DNA from: Chamaelirium japonicum
Taxonomy: Eukaryota; Streptophyta; Magnoliopsida; Liliales; Melanthiaceae
Assembly: GCA_947650365.1 (NCBI GenBank)
Contig: OX393555.1
Coordinates: forward strand, 81,721,995-81,785,994
Direction of reading: 5' to 3'
Length of the DNA stretch: 64,000 nucleotides
Below are positions 46,156-60,034 of this stretch, piece after piece. Position 1 is the first letter of the stretch; every line of letters starts with the position of its first letter. The notes under the pieces are model-generated. The model ran no database searches, was not told where the DNA came from, and saw nothing but the letters and a program-made list of their open reading frames with translations. A program made the translations under genes and the position numbers.

Positions 46156-49100
46156 CTATTGAGAAGTGGAGTTTTGGAATTTAGATTCCTTCTTACTTCA
46201 CACCTATACCCGTGGCCAATGGGCTTGAGCATGACTACTTCTCTCTTCTCTTTTTATTTTTCGCTCCATTCTCTTCTCTCTTATTCTCTCTCTTCTGTGG
46301 AGTTTTGGAATTTAGATTCCTTCTTACTTCACACCTATACCCATGGCAAATAGACTGGAACAGGACTTCTTATCTTTTCTCCCTTTATTTATCTCTTTGT
46401 TCTCTTCTCTCTTCTTCTTTCTCTTCTGTCTTCGTTTTTCTCTTTGTTTTCTTGTAACTGGTCGGCTTGGCTCGATATGTTTATACTGATAACATATTGT
46501 ATGATGGGAGAAAGAGAGAGCCGTCATTTGTGCTGCACCCTAAAGGGGTCGTTTATTATTTATAGGGTAAGTTTACTTAAAGCCTAAGCAATCTATAGGA
46601 AACCCGAATCCATAGGATAAGAGAGAAGAGAATGGAGAGATTTAATTATATTATTGAGAAGTGGAGTTTTGGAATTTAGATTACTTCTTACTTTACACCT
46701 ATACTCGTGTCGAATTGACTAGAGCATGACTTCTTCTCTCTTCTCTCTTCGGTAATCTCTCTGTTCTCTTCTCTCTCCTTCTCTCACTTTTGTCTTCGTT
46801 TCTCTTTTTGTTTTTTTGTGACTGGTCTGCTAGGCTTGACATGTTCATACTGATAATGTGTTATGAGATAGAAGATTGCTTATTTATTTAATTTATTTTA
46901 TTTAATATTTCATTAAATATTATAAAGTATATTGTTTCTTTAAATATTTAAATAATATCATCTTAATTTAATTATTTAAATATTAAATTATAAAATATTA
47001 CATAATTATTAAATAATTTATATAAATTTATGAGCATAAAAAATATTTTATTTCTCTTCTTCTCTCTTCATTTATCTCTACGTTCTCTTCTCTCTTCTTT
47101 CCTTTCTTCTGTCTTCGTTTCTCGCACCATTTTCTTGTGAATGGTCGGCTGGGCTCGATATGTTCGTGCTGATAACGTGTTGTGAGAAGAGAGAAGAGAA
47201 CAGAGAGATAAATGAAGAGAGAAGAGTGAAGTCTTACTCTAGTCCATTCGCCAAGGGTATAGATGTGAAGTAAAGGAATCTAAAATCCAAAACTCTACTT
47301 CTCAATAATATAATTAAATCTCTCCGATCTCTTCTCTCTTCTCCTATGGATTAGGGTTTCCCATAGATTACTTAGGCCCTAAGTAAGCATACCCTATAAA
47401 TAATATATGACCTCTTTAGGGTGGGGCATGTTTGATGGCTCTATTTTTCTCTCATCTCATAATACGTTATCAGTACAAACATGTCGAGCCCAGCCGACCA
47501 GTCGTAAGAAAACGAAGAGAGAAATGAAAAGAAGGAATCTAAATTCTAAAACTCTATTTCTTAATAGTATCAACTCAATGTTATTATGATTATCATAGTA
47601 AATTCCAAAACTCTCTTCATTTTAATTAAACGATTAATTTAATTAAAAAAAATATAGTACCATTATCAGCACGAAAAGAGAAGAAGTCCTACTCCAGTCT
47701 ATTAGCCACGGGTATAGGTATGAAGTAAGAAGGAATCTAAATTATAAAACTCCACTTCTCAATATTTCTATGACACCTTTAGGGTAGGGCACATTTGATA
47801 GATCTTCCTTTCTTCTACCTCACAATATGTTATCAATATAAACATATCGAGCCCAGCCTACCAGTCACAAGAAAATAGAGAGAGAAACGAAGACAGAAAA
47901 GAGAGAAAAAAAGAGAAGAGAAAACAGAGAAAGAAACAAAGATAGAAGAGAGAGAGAGAGAGAGAGAAATAGAGAAGAGAACGAAAAGATAAACGAAGAA
48001 AGAAGAAGTCCTGCTCCAGGCCATGGGCCATGGGTATAGGTGTAAAGTAAGAAGGAATATAAATTCCAAAACTTAACTTCTCAATATTTATATGACCCCT
48101 TTAGGGTGGGGCACATTTGATTGCTCCTTTTTTCTTCTATACCACAATACGTTATCAGCATGAACATACATAGCCCAGCCGACCAATCATATGAAAACAG
48201 AGAGAGAAAGGAAGACAGAAGAGAGAGAACAAGAAATAAGAGAATGGAGAGATAAAAGAAGACAGAAGAGAGAAGAAGTCTTTCTTCAGTCCATTAACCA
48301 CGGGTCTAGGTGTTAAGTTAGAAGTAATCTAAATTTCAAAACTCCACTTCTCAATAATATAATTTGCACTCGCCATTTTCTTCTTATTTTTCCCATGGAT
48401 TAGGGATTCCCATAGATTGTTTAGGCCCTAAGTATGCTTACCCTATAAATAATAAATAATTTATGACCCCTTTAGGATAGGGCACGTTTGATGACTCTCT
48501 CTTTCTTATATCTCACAATACGTTATCAGTACGAATATTTCGAGCCAAGCTAACCAGTCGTAGAAAACAAAGAGAGAAATAAAGACAGAAGTGAAGTTTT
48601 GGAATTTAGATTCCTTCTTACTTCACATCTATACCGATAGCCAATGGATTGGAGTAGGACTTCTTCTCTCTTCTCTCTTTATTTATCTCTCCGTTCTCTT
48701 CTCTCTTCTTCTCTTTCTTCTATGGAGTTTTTGAATTTAGATTCCTTCTTATTTCACACCAATACCCGTGGCCAATGGACTTGAGCAGGACTTCTTCTTT
48801 CTTCTCTCTTCTTTTATCTCTCTGTCCTCGTCTGTCTTCTCTCTCTTATATTTTTGTTTCTCTCTCCAGTTTCTTGTGATTGGTCAACTGGGCACGACAT
48901 GTTCGTGTTGATAATGTGTTATGAGATGGGAGAAAGAGAGAGCCGTCATACGTGCCACACCCTAAAGGGGTCGTATAAATATTGATAAGTGAAGTTTTGG
49001 AATTTAGAGTCTTTTTTACTTCACACCTATACCCGTCGCGAATGGACTGGAGCAGGACTTCTTATCTCTTCTCTCTTCGTTTATCTCTCCGTTCTTTTCT

Positions 49101-49204
49101 CTCTTTTTCTCTCTCTTATGTCTTTATTTCTCTCTCTATTTTCTTCTGACTAGTCGGTTAGGCTCGACATATTCGTGCTGATATCGTGTTGTAAGAAGAG
49201 AGAA
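46156..49204. repeat. B-type block, copy 3
   Basis: Two block C copies, minus block (46,552-46,563), module B (46,870-47,050), plus-sense blocks at 47,394-47,408 and short ones near 47,770 and 48,085, lengthened TATA at 48,443-48,460, and a short minus block near 48,975. The order equals copies 1 and 2. A pure GA dinucleotide run of about 22 bp is at 47,946-47,968. Confidence 0.85.
46870..47050 (-). repeat. module B, copy 3
   Basis: ATTGCTTATTTATTTAATTT start; ATTATAAAGTATATTG inside; TATGAGCATAAAAAATATTT end. Confidence 0.85.
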
Positions 49205-50093
49205 GAGAACCTAAATAAAATAATATAAATCTCTATAGTTTTAATAATTAAATAGAAGTCTATTTTTATCTTCTCTTTCTTTTATGGAGTTTTGAAATTT
49301 AGATTCCTTATTACTTCACACTTATACCCATGGCCAATGGACTGTTCTCTTCTCTCTTCTTCTCCCTCTTCTGTCTTTGTTTCTTTCTTAATTAAATAAT
49401 TATATTATTTAATTAAATTATTTAGGTAGAAGAGAGAAGAGAACGGAGAGATAAATGAAGAGAGAAGGGGAGAAGAAGTCCTGCTCCAGTCCATTGGCCA
49501 TGGGTATAGGTGTGAAGTAAGAAGGAATCTAAATTCCAAAATTTCATAGATGAGAGAGAAGAAGAGAGAAGAGAACAGAGAAGAGAGAGACGAATAGAGA
49601 AGAGAACGTAGAGATAAATGAAAAGAGAAGAGAGAAGAAGTCCTGCTGTGTATCTTTCCTTTCTCTTCTCTCTTCTTCTCTCTCTTCTGTCTTTGTTTCT
49701 CTCTCAATTAAATAATTATATTATTTAAATAAATTATTTAGGGAGAAGAGAGAAGAGAATAGAGAGATAAACGAAGAGAGAAGGGGATAAGAAGTCCTGC
49801 TCTAGTCCATTGGCCACGGGTATAGGTATGAAGTAAAAAGGAATCTAAATTCCAAAACTCCAAAAAAGAGAAAGAAGAGAAAAGAGAAGAAGAGAGAAGA
49901 GAACTAAAAGATAAATAAAGAGAGAAGAGAGAAGAAGTCCTGCTCCAGTCCATTGGCCACAGGTTTAGGTATGATGTAATAAGAAATCTAAATTCCAAAA
50001 CTCCACAGAAGAGAGAGAAGATGAGGACAGACTTCTATTTAATTATTAAATCTAGAGAGATTTAAATATTTTATTTAGGTTCTCTTCTCTCTT
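49205..50093. repeat. 0.9-kb foldback of modules G, C and H
   Basis: Module G lies in direct sense at 49,209-49,285 and inverted at 50,022-50,091. Block C is direct at 49,288 and inverted three times. Module H is inverted at 49,389-49,432 and 49,706-49,745. The right arm equals the G-C-C-H order of 29.9-30.3 kb read backward. The arms could form a large hairpin. Confidence 0.8.
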
Positions 50094-52430
50094 CTCACAA
50101 TATGTTATGAGCATGAACATGTCAAGCCCAACCGACCCGTCATAAGAAAACGGAAAAAGTAATAAAGACAGAAAAGAGGGAAAAAAAGAGAAGAGAACGG
50201 AAAGATAAATGAAGAAAGAAGAAAGAAGAAGTCCTGCTCCAGTTCATTGGCCACATGTATAGGTGTGAAGTAAGAAGGAATCTAAATTCCAAAACTCTAC
50301 TTTTTAATATTTATACGAGCCCTTTAGGGAGGGGCACGTGCAACGGCTCTCTCTTTCTCCAATCTCATAACACATTATAGCACGAACATGTCGAGCCCAG
50401 CCGACCAGTTATAAGAAAATGGAGAGAGAAACAAAGACAGAAGAGAAAGAAGAAGAGATAAGAAAACAGAGAGATAAATAAAGAGAAAAGATAGAAGTAG
50501 TCCTACTCCAGTCCATTGGCCATATGTTTAGGTGTGAAGTAAGAAGGAATCTAAATTCCAAAACTCTACTTCTGTCTTTGTTTCTCTCTCTGTTTTCTTA
50601 CGACTGGTTGGCTGGGCTCGACATGTTTGTGCTGATAACGTGTTATGAGATGGGAGAAAGAAAGAGCCGTCAAACATACCCCACCCTAAAGGGATCATAT
50701 ATTATTTATTATTTATAGGGTAAGCATACTTAGGGCCTAAGCAATCTATGAGAAACCCTAATCCATGAGGGAAGAGAGAAGAAAATAGAGAGAATTAATT
50801 ATATTATTGAAAAGTAGAGTTTGGGAATTTAGATTGCTTCATACTTCACATCTATACCTATGGCCAATAAATTAGAGCAAGACTTCTTCTCTTTTCTCTT
50901 TTCATTTATCTATATGTTCTCTTTTCTCTTTTTCTCTCTCTTTAGTCTTCATTTCTCTCTTCGTTTTCTTGTGACTGGTCGACTGGGCTTGACATGTTCG
51001 CACTGATAACGTGTTGTAAGATAGGAGAATGAAAGAGCCATCAAATATGCCCCATCCTGAAGGGGTCGTATAAATATTAAGAAGTTGAGTTTTGCAATTT
51101 AGATTCCCTCTTACTTCACACCTATACTCGTGGCCAAAGGACTGGAATAGGACTTCTTCTCTCTTCTCTCTTCGTTTATCTCTTCGTTCTCTTCTCTCTT
51201 CTTCTCTCTCTTTTATCTTTGTTTCTCTCTTTATTTTATTTTCTCTCTTCTTCTCTTTTTTCTGTATTTGTTTCTCTCTCCATGTTCTTGTGACTGGTAG
51301 GCTGGGCTCGACATGTTTGCACTGATAATGTGTTGTGAGATGAAAAAAAGAGAGAGCCGTTAGACGTGCCCTACCCTAAAGGGGTCGTATAAATATTAAG
51401 AAGTTGATTTTTGGAATTTAGATTCCTTCTTACTTCATATCTATACCCGTGGACTTGAGCAGGACTTCTTCTCTTTTCGTACTGATAATGTTACTATAAT
51501 TTTTTTAATTAAATTAATCACTTAATTACAAGAAAGATTGTTTTGGCATTTACTATGATAATCATAATAATATTGAGATGATACTATTAAGTAGTAGAGT
51601 TTTAGAATTTAGATTCCTTCTTACTTTACACCTATACCCATGACGAATGGACTTGAGCAGGACTTATTCTCTCTTCTCTCTTGGTTTATCTCTCTGTTCT
51701 CTTCTCTTTTCTTCTTTCTCTTCTGTCTTTGTTTCTCTCTCCGTTTTCTTGTGACTAGTTGACTGGGCTCGATATGTTTGTACTGATAATGTATTGTGAG
51801 ATGGAAGAAAAAGAGTGTCATCAAATAAACCCTACATTAAAGGGGTCTTATGTTATTTATAGGGTAAGCTTACCTAGGGCCTACGAAATCTATGGGAAAC
51901 CCAAATCCATAGAAGAAGAGAGGAGAGAACTGAGAGAGAAGAGAGAGAAGAGTCCTGCTCCAGTCCATTGGCCACGGGTATAGATGTGGAGTAAGAAGGA
52001 ATCTAAATTCTAAAACTCAACTTCTCAATATTTATACGACCCCGTTAGGGTGGGGAACATTCGGCGCCTCTCTCTTTCTCCCATCTCATAACAAGTTATC
52101 AGTACAAACATGTCGAGCCCAACCGACCAGTCGCAAGATAATAGAGAGAGAAACAAAGACATAAGTGGAGTTTTAGAATTTAGATTCCTTCTTACTTCAC
52201 ACCTATACCCATGGCCAATGGACTGAAGCAGGACTTCTTCTATCTTCTGTCTTTATTTATCTCTCCATTCTCTTATCTCTTATTTTCTCTTTTCTATGGA
52301 GTTTTGGAATTTAGCTTCCTTCTTACTTAACACCTATACCCGTGGCCAATAGACTGGAGCAGGACTTCTTCTCTCTTCTATCTTTGTTTATCTCTTCGTT
52401 CTCCTCTCAATTCTGTCTTCATTTATAATA
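50094..52430. repeat. R168 mosaic
   Basis: Plus-sense short blocks near 50,310 and 52,040; minus blocks at 50,698-50,717 (TATTATTTATTATTTATA, lengthened) and 51,849-51,860; short minus ones near 51,070 and 51,390. A block D edge-only piece is at 51,490-51,590 with a foreign-looking TTACAAGAAAGATTGTTTTG. No gene. Confidence 0.75.
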
Positions 52431-52615
52431 TTAAATATAAGTCTATTCTATTATTTATTTAAATATCATAAATAATTAGTTAATATACATTGAGATATTT
52501 AATTTTGTTTTTAAATTATTTAAGTCCTGCTCCTGTCCAGATTTATTTATTTAAATAACTGTTTAATATATTTAGACATTAAGATGATACTATTTTTAAA
52601 TTGTTTTAGGTTTCT
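52431..52615. other. segment without a clear repeat match
   Basis: AT-rich but not block D: ATATAAGTCTATTCTATT, ATATACATTGAGATATTTAA and ATATATTTAGACATTAAGATG occur only here. A stray AAGTCCTGCTCCTGTCCAGA from block C is embedded. It may be a decayed block D or a host fragment. Confidence 0.5.
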
Positions 52616-55600
52616 AATAGATTGTTTAGGCCCTAAGTAAGCTTATCCTATAAATAATATATGACCCCTTTAGGGTGGGGCACGTCTGACGGCTCTCTCT
52701 TTCTCCCATCTTTTAACACATTATCAGCACGAACATATCGAGCCCAACCGACTAGTCGCAAGAAAACAGGGAGAGAAATGAAGACAGAGAAGAGAGAATA
52801 AGAGAGAAGAGAACAAAGAGATAAATGAAGAGAGAAGTGAGAAGAATTCATGATCTAGTCTATTGGCCACGGGTATAGGTGTAAAGTAAGAAGAAATCTA
52901 AATTCCAAAACTCTACTTCTGTCTTTGTTTTTCTGTCCATTTTCTTGTAACTGGTCGACTGGGCTCTATATGGTCGTACTGATAACGTGTTGTGAGATGG
53001 GAGAAAGAAAGAGCCGTCAAACGTACCCCGCCCTAAAGGGGTTATATATTATTTATAGGCTAAACTTACTTAGGGTCTAATCAATCTATGGGAAACCCTA
53101 ATCCATAGCAGAAGAGAGAAGAGAACGGAGATATTTAATTATATTATTAAGCAGTGGAGTTTTGGAATTTAGATTCCTTTTTACTTCACACCAATACCCA
53201 TGGTGAGTGGACTAGAGCAGGACTTATTCTCTTTTCTCTCTTTGTTTATCTCTCGATTCTCTTCTTTCTTCTTTTTTCTTCTCACAACAGTTATAAGTAT
53301 GAATACATCAAGCCCAACCGACCAGTCACAAGAAAATAGAGAAAGAAACGAAGAATGAAGAGAGAGAAAAAAAAAGAGAGAACGAAAAGATAAATAAAGA
53401 GAGAAGAGATAAGAAGTCCTACTCTAGTCCATTAGCCATGGGTAGATATGTGAAGTAAGAACAAATCTAAATTCCAAATCTCCACTTCTCAATATTTGTA
53501 CGACCCTATTTGTTAGGGCATATTTGACGGCTCTTTCTTTCTTCCATCACATAACACATTATCAGCACGACAATATCGAGCCCAGCTGACCAGTCACAAG
53601 AAAACAGAGAGAGAAACGAAGACAAAAGTGGAGTTTTAGAATTTAGATTCCTTCATACTTCATACTTATACCCGTGGCCAATTGATTGGAGCAGGACTTC
53701 TTCTTTATTCTCTCTTTATTTATCTCTTTATTCTCTTCTCTCTTCTTCTCTCTTTTGTGGAGTTTTAGAATTTAGATTCCTTCTTACTTTACACCTATAC
53801 CTGTTGCCAATGGATTGAAGCAGGACTTCTTCTCTCTTCTCTCTTCGTTTATCTCTTCGTTCTCTTCTCTCTTTTTTTTCTTTTCTGTGTTCATTTATCT
53901 CTCCGTTCTCTTATCTCTTTTTCTCTCTCTTCTGTGGAGTTTGGGAATTTAGATTCGTTCTTACTTCACACCTATACCCGTGGCCAATGGACTGGAGCAG
54001 GACTTCTTATCTTATCTCTAGTTTTCAATATTTATACGACCCGTCAAATCTCTTCCATGTTCATATATTATTTATACGACCTGTCGGATCTCTCCCATCT
54101 CTTTGTTCTATCTCACAACACATTATCAACACGAGCATGTCGAGCTCAGCCGACCAGTCACAAGAAAATGAAAAGAGAAACAAAAACAAAAGAAAGATGA
54201 GAAGAGAGAAGAGAACGGAGAAATAAATAAAGAGAGAAGAGAGAAGAAATCTCGCTCGTGTCCATTGGCCACGGGTATAGACATGAAGTAAGAAGGAATC
54301 TAAATTACAAAACTCTACTTCTCAATATTTATATGACCCTTTTAGTGAGGGACATATTTGATATCTCTTTATTTCTCCCCTCTCACAATACGTTATCAGC
54401 ACGAACATGTCTATCCTAGCCGACCAGTCATAAGAAAGCAGAGAGAGAAATGAAGATAGAAGAGAGAGAAGAAGAGAGAAGAGAATGGAGAGATAAACAA
54501 AAACAGAAGAGAGAAGAAGTTATGCTCCAGTCCATTGGCCACGGGTATTGGTGTGAAGTAAGAAGGAATCTAAATTCCAAAACTTTACTTCTCAATATTT
54601 ATACGACCCTTAGGTGGGGCACTTTTGACAGCTCTTTTTCTTCCATCTCACAAGACATTATTAGTATGAACATGTCAAGCCCACCTGACCAGTCACAAGA
54701 AAACGGAGAGAGAAACGAAGACAGAAGAGAGGGAGGAAGAGAGAAAAGAACGGAGAGATAAACGATAAGATAAAAAAGAAGAAGTCCTGCTCTAGTCCAT
54801 TAGCCACAAGTATAGGTGTGAAGTAAGATGGAATCTAAATTCCAAACCTCCACTTCTCAATAGTATCATCTCAATGTTATTACGATTATCATAGTAAATT
54901 CCAAAACTCTCTTCATTTTAAAGGATTAATTGAATTAAAAAAATTATAGTAACATTACTATGATAATCATAATAACGTTGAGATGATACTGTTGAGAAGT
55001 AGAGTTTTGGAATTTAGATTCCTTCTTACTTTACAACTATACCCGTGGCGATAATTAATTAAATATAGTTAAATATTTAAAGGGTAAGCTTACTTAGAGC
55101 GTAAGAAATCTATGGGAAACATCCATAGGAGAGATCCGACGATGGACAGCTATCCAATCGAATGGTCTTATATCAGTTGTAATGTTTTAAAATTAAATAT
55201 TTAAATAATAACATTGAGATGATACTATTAAAATATTTAAAAAAATTATAGATTTTATAATATTTAAAGAAATATTAATTGAAATAAATAAAAAAAATAA
55301 GCAATCTCCTATCTCATAGTACGTTATCAGTACGAATATATCGAGCCCAGTCGACCAGTCGTAAGAAAACTGAGAGAGAAACGAAGACAGAAGAGAGAGA
55401 AGAAGAAAGAAGAGAACGGAGAGATAAACGAAGAGAGAAAAAGTTCTGCTCCAGTCCATTGGCCATGGGTATAGGTGTGAAGTAAGAAGGAATCTAAATT
55501 CCAAAACTCTACAGAAGAAGAGAGAAGATAACGGAGAGATAAATAAACATAGAAGAGAGAAGAAGTCCTGCTCCAGTCCATTGGCCACGGGTATATATGC

Positions 55601-57541
55601 AAAGTAAGACGGAATCTAAATTCCAAAACTCCACTTCTCAATAATATAATTTAATCTATTCATTCTCTTCTATCTTCGTTCTCTTCTCTCTTCTCCCGTG
55701 GATTAGGGTTTCCTATAGATTGCTTAGGCCCTAAGTAAGTTTACCCTATAAATAATAAATGACCCTTTTAGAGTGGGGAAAGTTTGATAACTCTTTCTTT
55801 CTCTTATCTCATAATATGTTATCAGCACGAACATATCGAGCACAGCCAACCAGTCATAAGAAAATGGAGAGAGAAATGAAGACAAAAGATATAGAAGAAG
55901 AGAGAAGAGAACAGAGAGGTAAACGAAGAGAGAATAGAGAAGAAGTCCTACTCCAGTCCATTGGCCATGGGTATTGGTGTTAAGTAAGAAAGAATATAAA
56001 TTCCAAAACTCTACTTCTCAATAATATAATTATATCTCTCCATTCTTTTCTCTCTTCTCTCATATATTAGGGTTTCTAATAGACTGCTTAGGTCCTAAGT
56101 AAGCTTACCCTATAAATAATATACGACCCCTTTAGGTTGGGGCATATTTCATGGCTCTCTCTTTCTTCTATCTCATAATTTACCCTATAAATAATATATG
56201 ACCCCTTTAGGGTGGGGCTCGTTTGACGGCCCTCTCTTTCTTCCATCTCATAACATATTATCAGTTTAAACATGTCAAGCCCAGCCGACCAGTAGTAAGA
56301 AAATAGAGAGAGAAACGAAAACAGAAGTGGAGTTTTGGAATTTAGATTTTGTCTTACTTCACACCAATACCCATGGCCAATCGACTAGAGCATAACTTCT
56401 TCTCTCTTCTCTTTTTATTTATCTCTCCGTTCTCTTCTCTCTTCTTCTCTCTCTTCTGTAGAGTTTTGGAATTTAGATTCTATCTTACTTCATACCAATA
56501 CCCGTGGCCAATGGACTAATGCAAGACTTTTGCTCTCATATCTCTTCGTTTATCTTTCCGTTCTCTTCTCTCTTCTTCTCTCTTATCTGTCTTCTTTTCT
56601 CTCTCTACTTTCTTGTGACTGATTGGCTATGCTCAATATGTTCATACTGATAATGTATTGTAAGATAAGAGAAAAAGAGAGCCATCAAACATGCCCCGCC
56701 CTAAAGGGATCGTATAAATATTAAGTAGTAGAGTTTTGGAATTTAGATTCCTTCTTACTTCACACCTAAACCCGTGGCGACTGGACTAGAACAGGACTTC
56801 TTTCCTCTTCTCACTTCGTTTATCTCTCCATTCTCTTCTTCTTTCTCTTTTGTCTTCGTTTCTCTCTCCGTTTTCTTATAACTAATCGGCTGGGCTCGAC
56901 ATGTTCATGAAGATAACATATTGTGAGATGGGAGAAATAAAGAGCCATCAAACATGCCCCACCCTAAAGGGGTACTATTAATATTGAGAAGTGGACTTTT
57001 GGAATTTAGATTCCTTTTTACTTCACACCTATACCCATTGCCAATAGACTGGAGCAGGACTTCTTCTCTTTTTATTTATCTCTTTATTCTTTTCTCTCTT
57101 CTTCTTTATTTTCTTTCTTCGTTTCTCTTTCCGTTTTCTTGTGACTGGTCGGTTGGGCTCGACATGTTCGTGCTGATAACGTGTTGCGAGATGGAAGAAA
57201 GGGAGAGCCGTCAAACAAACCCTACCCTATAGGGGTCATATATTTTTTATAGAGAAAGCCTACTTAGGGTTTAAGTAATCTATTGGAAATCCTAATCTAT
57301 GGGAGAGATCCGACGGTGGACAGCCATCCGATCGAACAATTGGTCAGCCCTAATTAGTTATTAAATAATTAATTAGTTATTTTAATTCACACCTATACCC
57401 ATAGCCAATGGACTAGAGCAGGACTTCTTATCTCTTCTCTCTTCGTTTACCTCTCCGTTCTCTTCTCTCTCTTTTGCCTTCGTTTCTTTCTCCATTTCTT
57501 ACGACTGGTCGGCTGGGCTCGATATGTTCAATCTGATAACG
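52616..57541. repeat. R168 mosaic, no clear higher-order match
   Basis: Plus-sense TATA at 52,648-52,661, 55,748-55,760, 56,111-56,122 and 56,185-56,198 (doubled); minus at 53,045-53,057 and 57,239-57,251; short blocks near 53,495, 54,030, 54,330, 54,600, 56,713 and 56,980. A block D edge is at 54,858-55,000, and an inverted module B remnant at 55,186-55,312. At 54,025-54,110 a small direct repeat TTTATACGACC(C/T)GTC is seen twice. No gene. Confidence 0.75.
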
Positions 57542-57709
57542 TGTTATGAAATAGGAGAAAGAAGGAGCCGTCAAACATGCTCAACCCTAAAGGAGTCGTA
57601 TATTATTTATAGGGTAAGCTTACTTAGTGCTTAAGCAAACTAAGGGAAACACTAATCCATGGGAGAGATCCGATGGTGGACAGCTATCCGATCGAACGAT
57701 CTCATTACA
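57542..57709 (-). repeat. full R168 LTR-like block (168 bp)
   Basis: Left edge TGTTATGAAATAGG, TATA segment 57,600-57,611, right edge GATCTCATTACA next to block D. Confidence 0.85.
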
Positions 57710-58050
57710 GTTGTAATGTTTTATAATTAAATATTTTTTAAATATTAATTAAATATTTTTTTAAATTATTTAAATATTTTAAATCATTATTTCTTTACTT
57801 AATAATTTAAATAATTAAATAGTTATCAAATTTAATTATTAAATATATTAATAATAATAAATAAATAAAATAATAAATTTAATTAAATAACTAGATAATT
57901 AAATAATTAAATTAATTAATTATTTTACTAAAAAATTAATTATTAAATTATTTAAATAATTTAATAATTAAATAAATAATTAATTTAATTTAAAAAATTA
58001 TAGTAATATTACTTTGATAATCATAATAACATTGAGATGATAATATTGAG
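57710..58050 (-). repeat. R168 block D, left half lost
   Basis: GTTGTAATGTTTTATAATTA joins the middle of the A/T part; right edge ATAATCATAATAACATTGAG is normal. Just after it, AGTGGAGTTTTAGGGCATAT joins block C to a plus-sense LTR-like end, a rare orientation change outside a GA/CT tract. Confidence 0.78.
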
Positions 58051-59044
58051 AAGTGGAGTTTTAGGGCATATTTGGCGGCTCTCTTTTTCTCCTATAATAA
58101 AAACACGTTATCAGCACGAACATATCGAGCCCAGCCGACCAGTCACAAGAAAACGGAGAGAGAAACAAACACAGAAGAGAGAGAAGAAGAGAGAAAAGAA
58201 CGGAGAGATAAATAAATAGAGAAGTGAGAAAAATTTATGCTTCAGTCCATTAGCCACGAGTATAGGTGTGAAGTAAGAAGGAATCTAAATTTCAAACTCC
58301 ACTTCTCAATAATACAATTAAATCTCTTCATTCTCTTATCTCTTCTTTCATTGATTAGGATTTCCCATAGATGTCTTAGGCCTTAAGTAAGCTTACCCTA
58401 TAAATAATATACGACCCCTTTATAGTAGGGCACGTTTGATGGCTCTCCCTTTCTCCCATCTCACAACTCGTTATCAAGACAAACATGTCGAGCCTAGCCG
58501 ACTAATCATAAGAAAACTAAGAGAGAACAAAGACAGAAGAGTGGGAAGAGAACGGAGAGATAAACAAAGAGATAGCAGAGAAGAAGCCCTGCTCTAGTCT
58601 ATTTACCATGGGTATAAGTATAAAGTAAGAAAGAATTTAAATTCCAAAACTCTACTTCTGTCTTTGTTTCTCTTTCCGTTTTCTTGCGACTGGTCGGCTG
58701 GGCTCGATATGTTCGTGCTGATAACTTATTGTGAGATGGGAGAAAGAGAGAGCTGTCAAACGTGCCCCACCCTAAAGGGGTCATATATTATTTATAGGGT
58801 AAGCTTACTTAGGGACTAAGAAATCTATGGGAAACCCTAATCCATGGGAGAATAGGAAAGAGAATGGAGAGATTTAATTATATTATTGAGAAGTGGAGTA
58901 GAGCCGTCAAACGTACCCCACCCCAAAGGGGTCGTATATTATTTATAGGTTAATATTACTTAGGGCCTAAGCAATCTATAGGAAACCCTAATCCATGGAG
59001 AGATCCGACGATGGATAGCCATTCGATCAAACGATCTCATAACA
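58051..59044. repeat. R168 mosaic
   Basis: Plus-sense TATA at 58,398-58,411, minus at 58,785-58,797 and 58,936-58,948. The last LTR-like block has its primer side cut off (GTGGAGTAGAGCCGTC at 58,894) but a complete right edge GATCTCATAACA at 59,044. Confidence 0.78.
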
Positions 59045-59900
59045 ATTGTACTATTTTAAATGTTTTTAAAGAAAAATATAAATTATTTCTAAAGCAAAAA
59101 ATTCGGGTGTGCCTTATCTTCCTTCTTTACTTCCTATTATTTAATTAATTTAATTAGTTTAATAAATTGAATAGTTAAATAATTAAATAAATAAATAAAT
59201 ATTTAATTATCTATAAAATTAAATAATTAAATTATTTAAATAATTTATTTATTATTTCAATATTAAAATAAATAAATATTTATTTAATTATTTAAAAAAA
59301 TTAAGTTATTTAAAAAAATATTTTATTATTTATATATTCATATAATTTAATAATTATTTAAATAATAAGTTAATAGTTATTAAATTATTATTGTATCTTA
59401 TTACTTAATTAAATAATTAATTTCTTTACTATAAATAATATTTTATAATTTAATAAAATAATTTTTTGAATATTTAATTAAATATTAATTAATTGAAAAT
59501 ATTATTTATTTAACTATAAAATAATTTAATAAATAAATTATTTATTCCTTTAAGTAAATTATCATTTTAATATATTCTTAACTAAAAATATTTTTAAATA
59601 TTTAAATTATTGACTAGTAATTTAATTATTTAAAAATTAAATAATAATTATAGAAATAACTAATAAAATAAATTAAAAAATTTATTATATAATTAAATAA
59701 TTATTTAATAATATAATAATAATAATAAATTTAAATAAATAACTAGATAATTAAATAATTAAATAAATTAATTATTTTACCAAAAAATTAATTATTAAAT
59801 TATTTTAATTATTAAATTATTTAATAAGTAAATAAATAATTAATTTAATTAAAAAAATTATAGTACCATTACTATGATAATTATAATAACTTTGGGATGA
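59045..59900 (-). repeat. R168 block D, full length (0.86 kb)
   Basis: ATTGTACTATTTTAAATG left edge, GCAAAAAATTCGGGTGTGCC at 59,093, long pure A/T centre, ATAATTATAATAACTTTGGG right edge. Block C follows to about 60,030. Confidence 0.85.
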
Positions 59901-60034
59901 TACTATTGAGAAGTAGAGTTTTGGAATTTAGATTCCTTCTTACTTCACACCTATACCCGTGGTGAATAGACTAGAGTAGGACTTCTTCTTTCTTCTCTCT
60001 TCGTTTATCTCACCGTTCTCTTCTCTCACTAGAT
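59901..60034 (-). repeat. block C and CT tract
   Basis: A single block C copy starting GAGTTTTGGAATTTAG near 59,914, then a CT tract cut at TCTCACTAGATTGCC, where the A-type block begins. Confidence 0.8.

Noticed and set aside
47946..47968. GA microsatellite as a separate feature
   Set aside because: It is a slightly longer pure run inside the normal GA tract.
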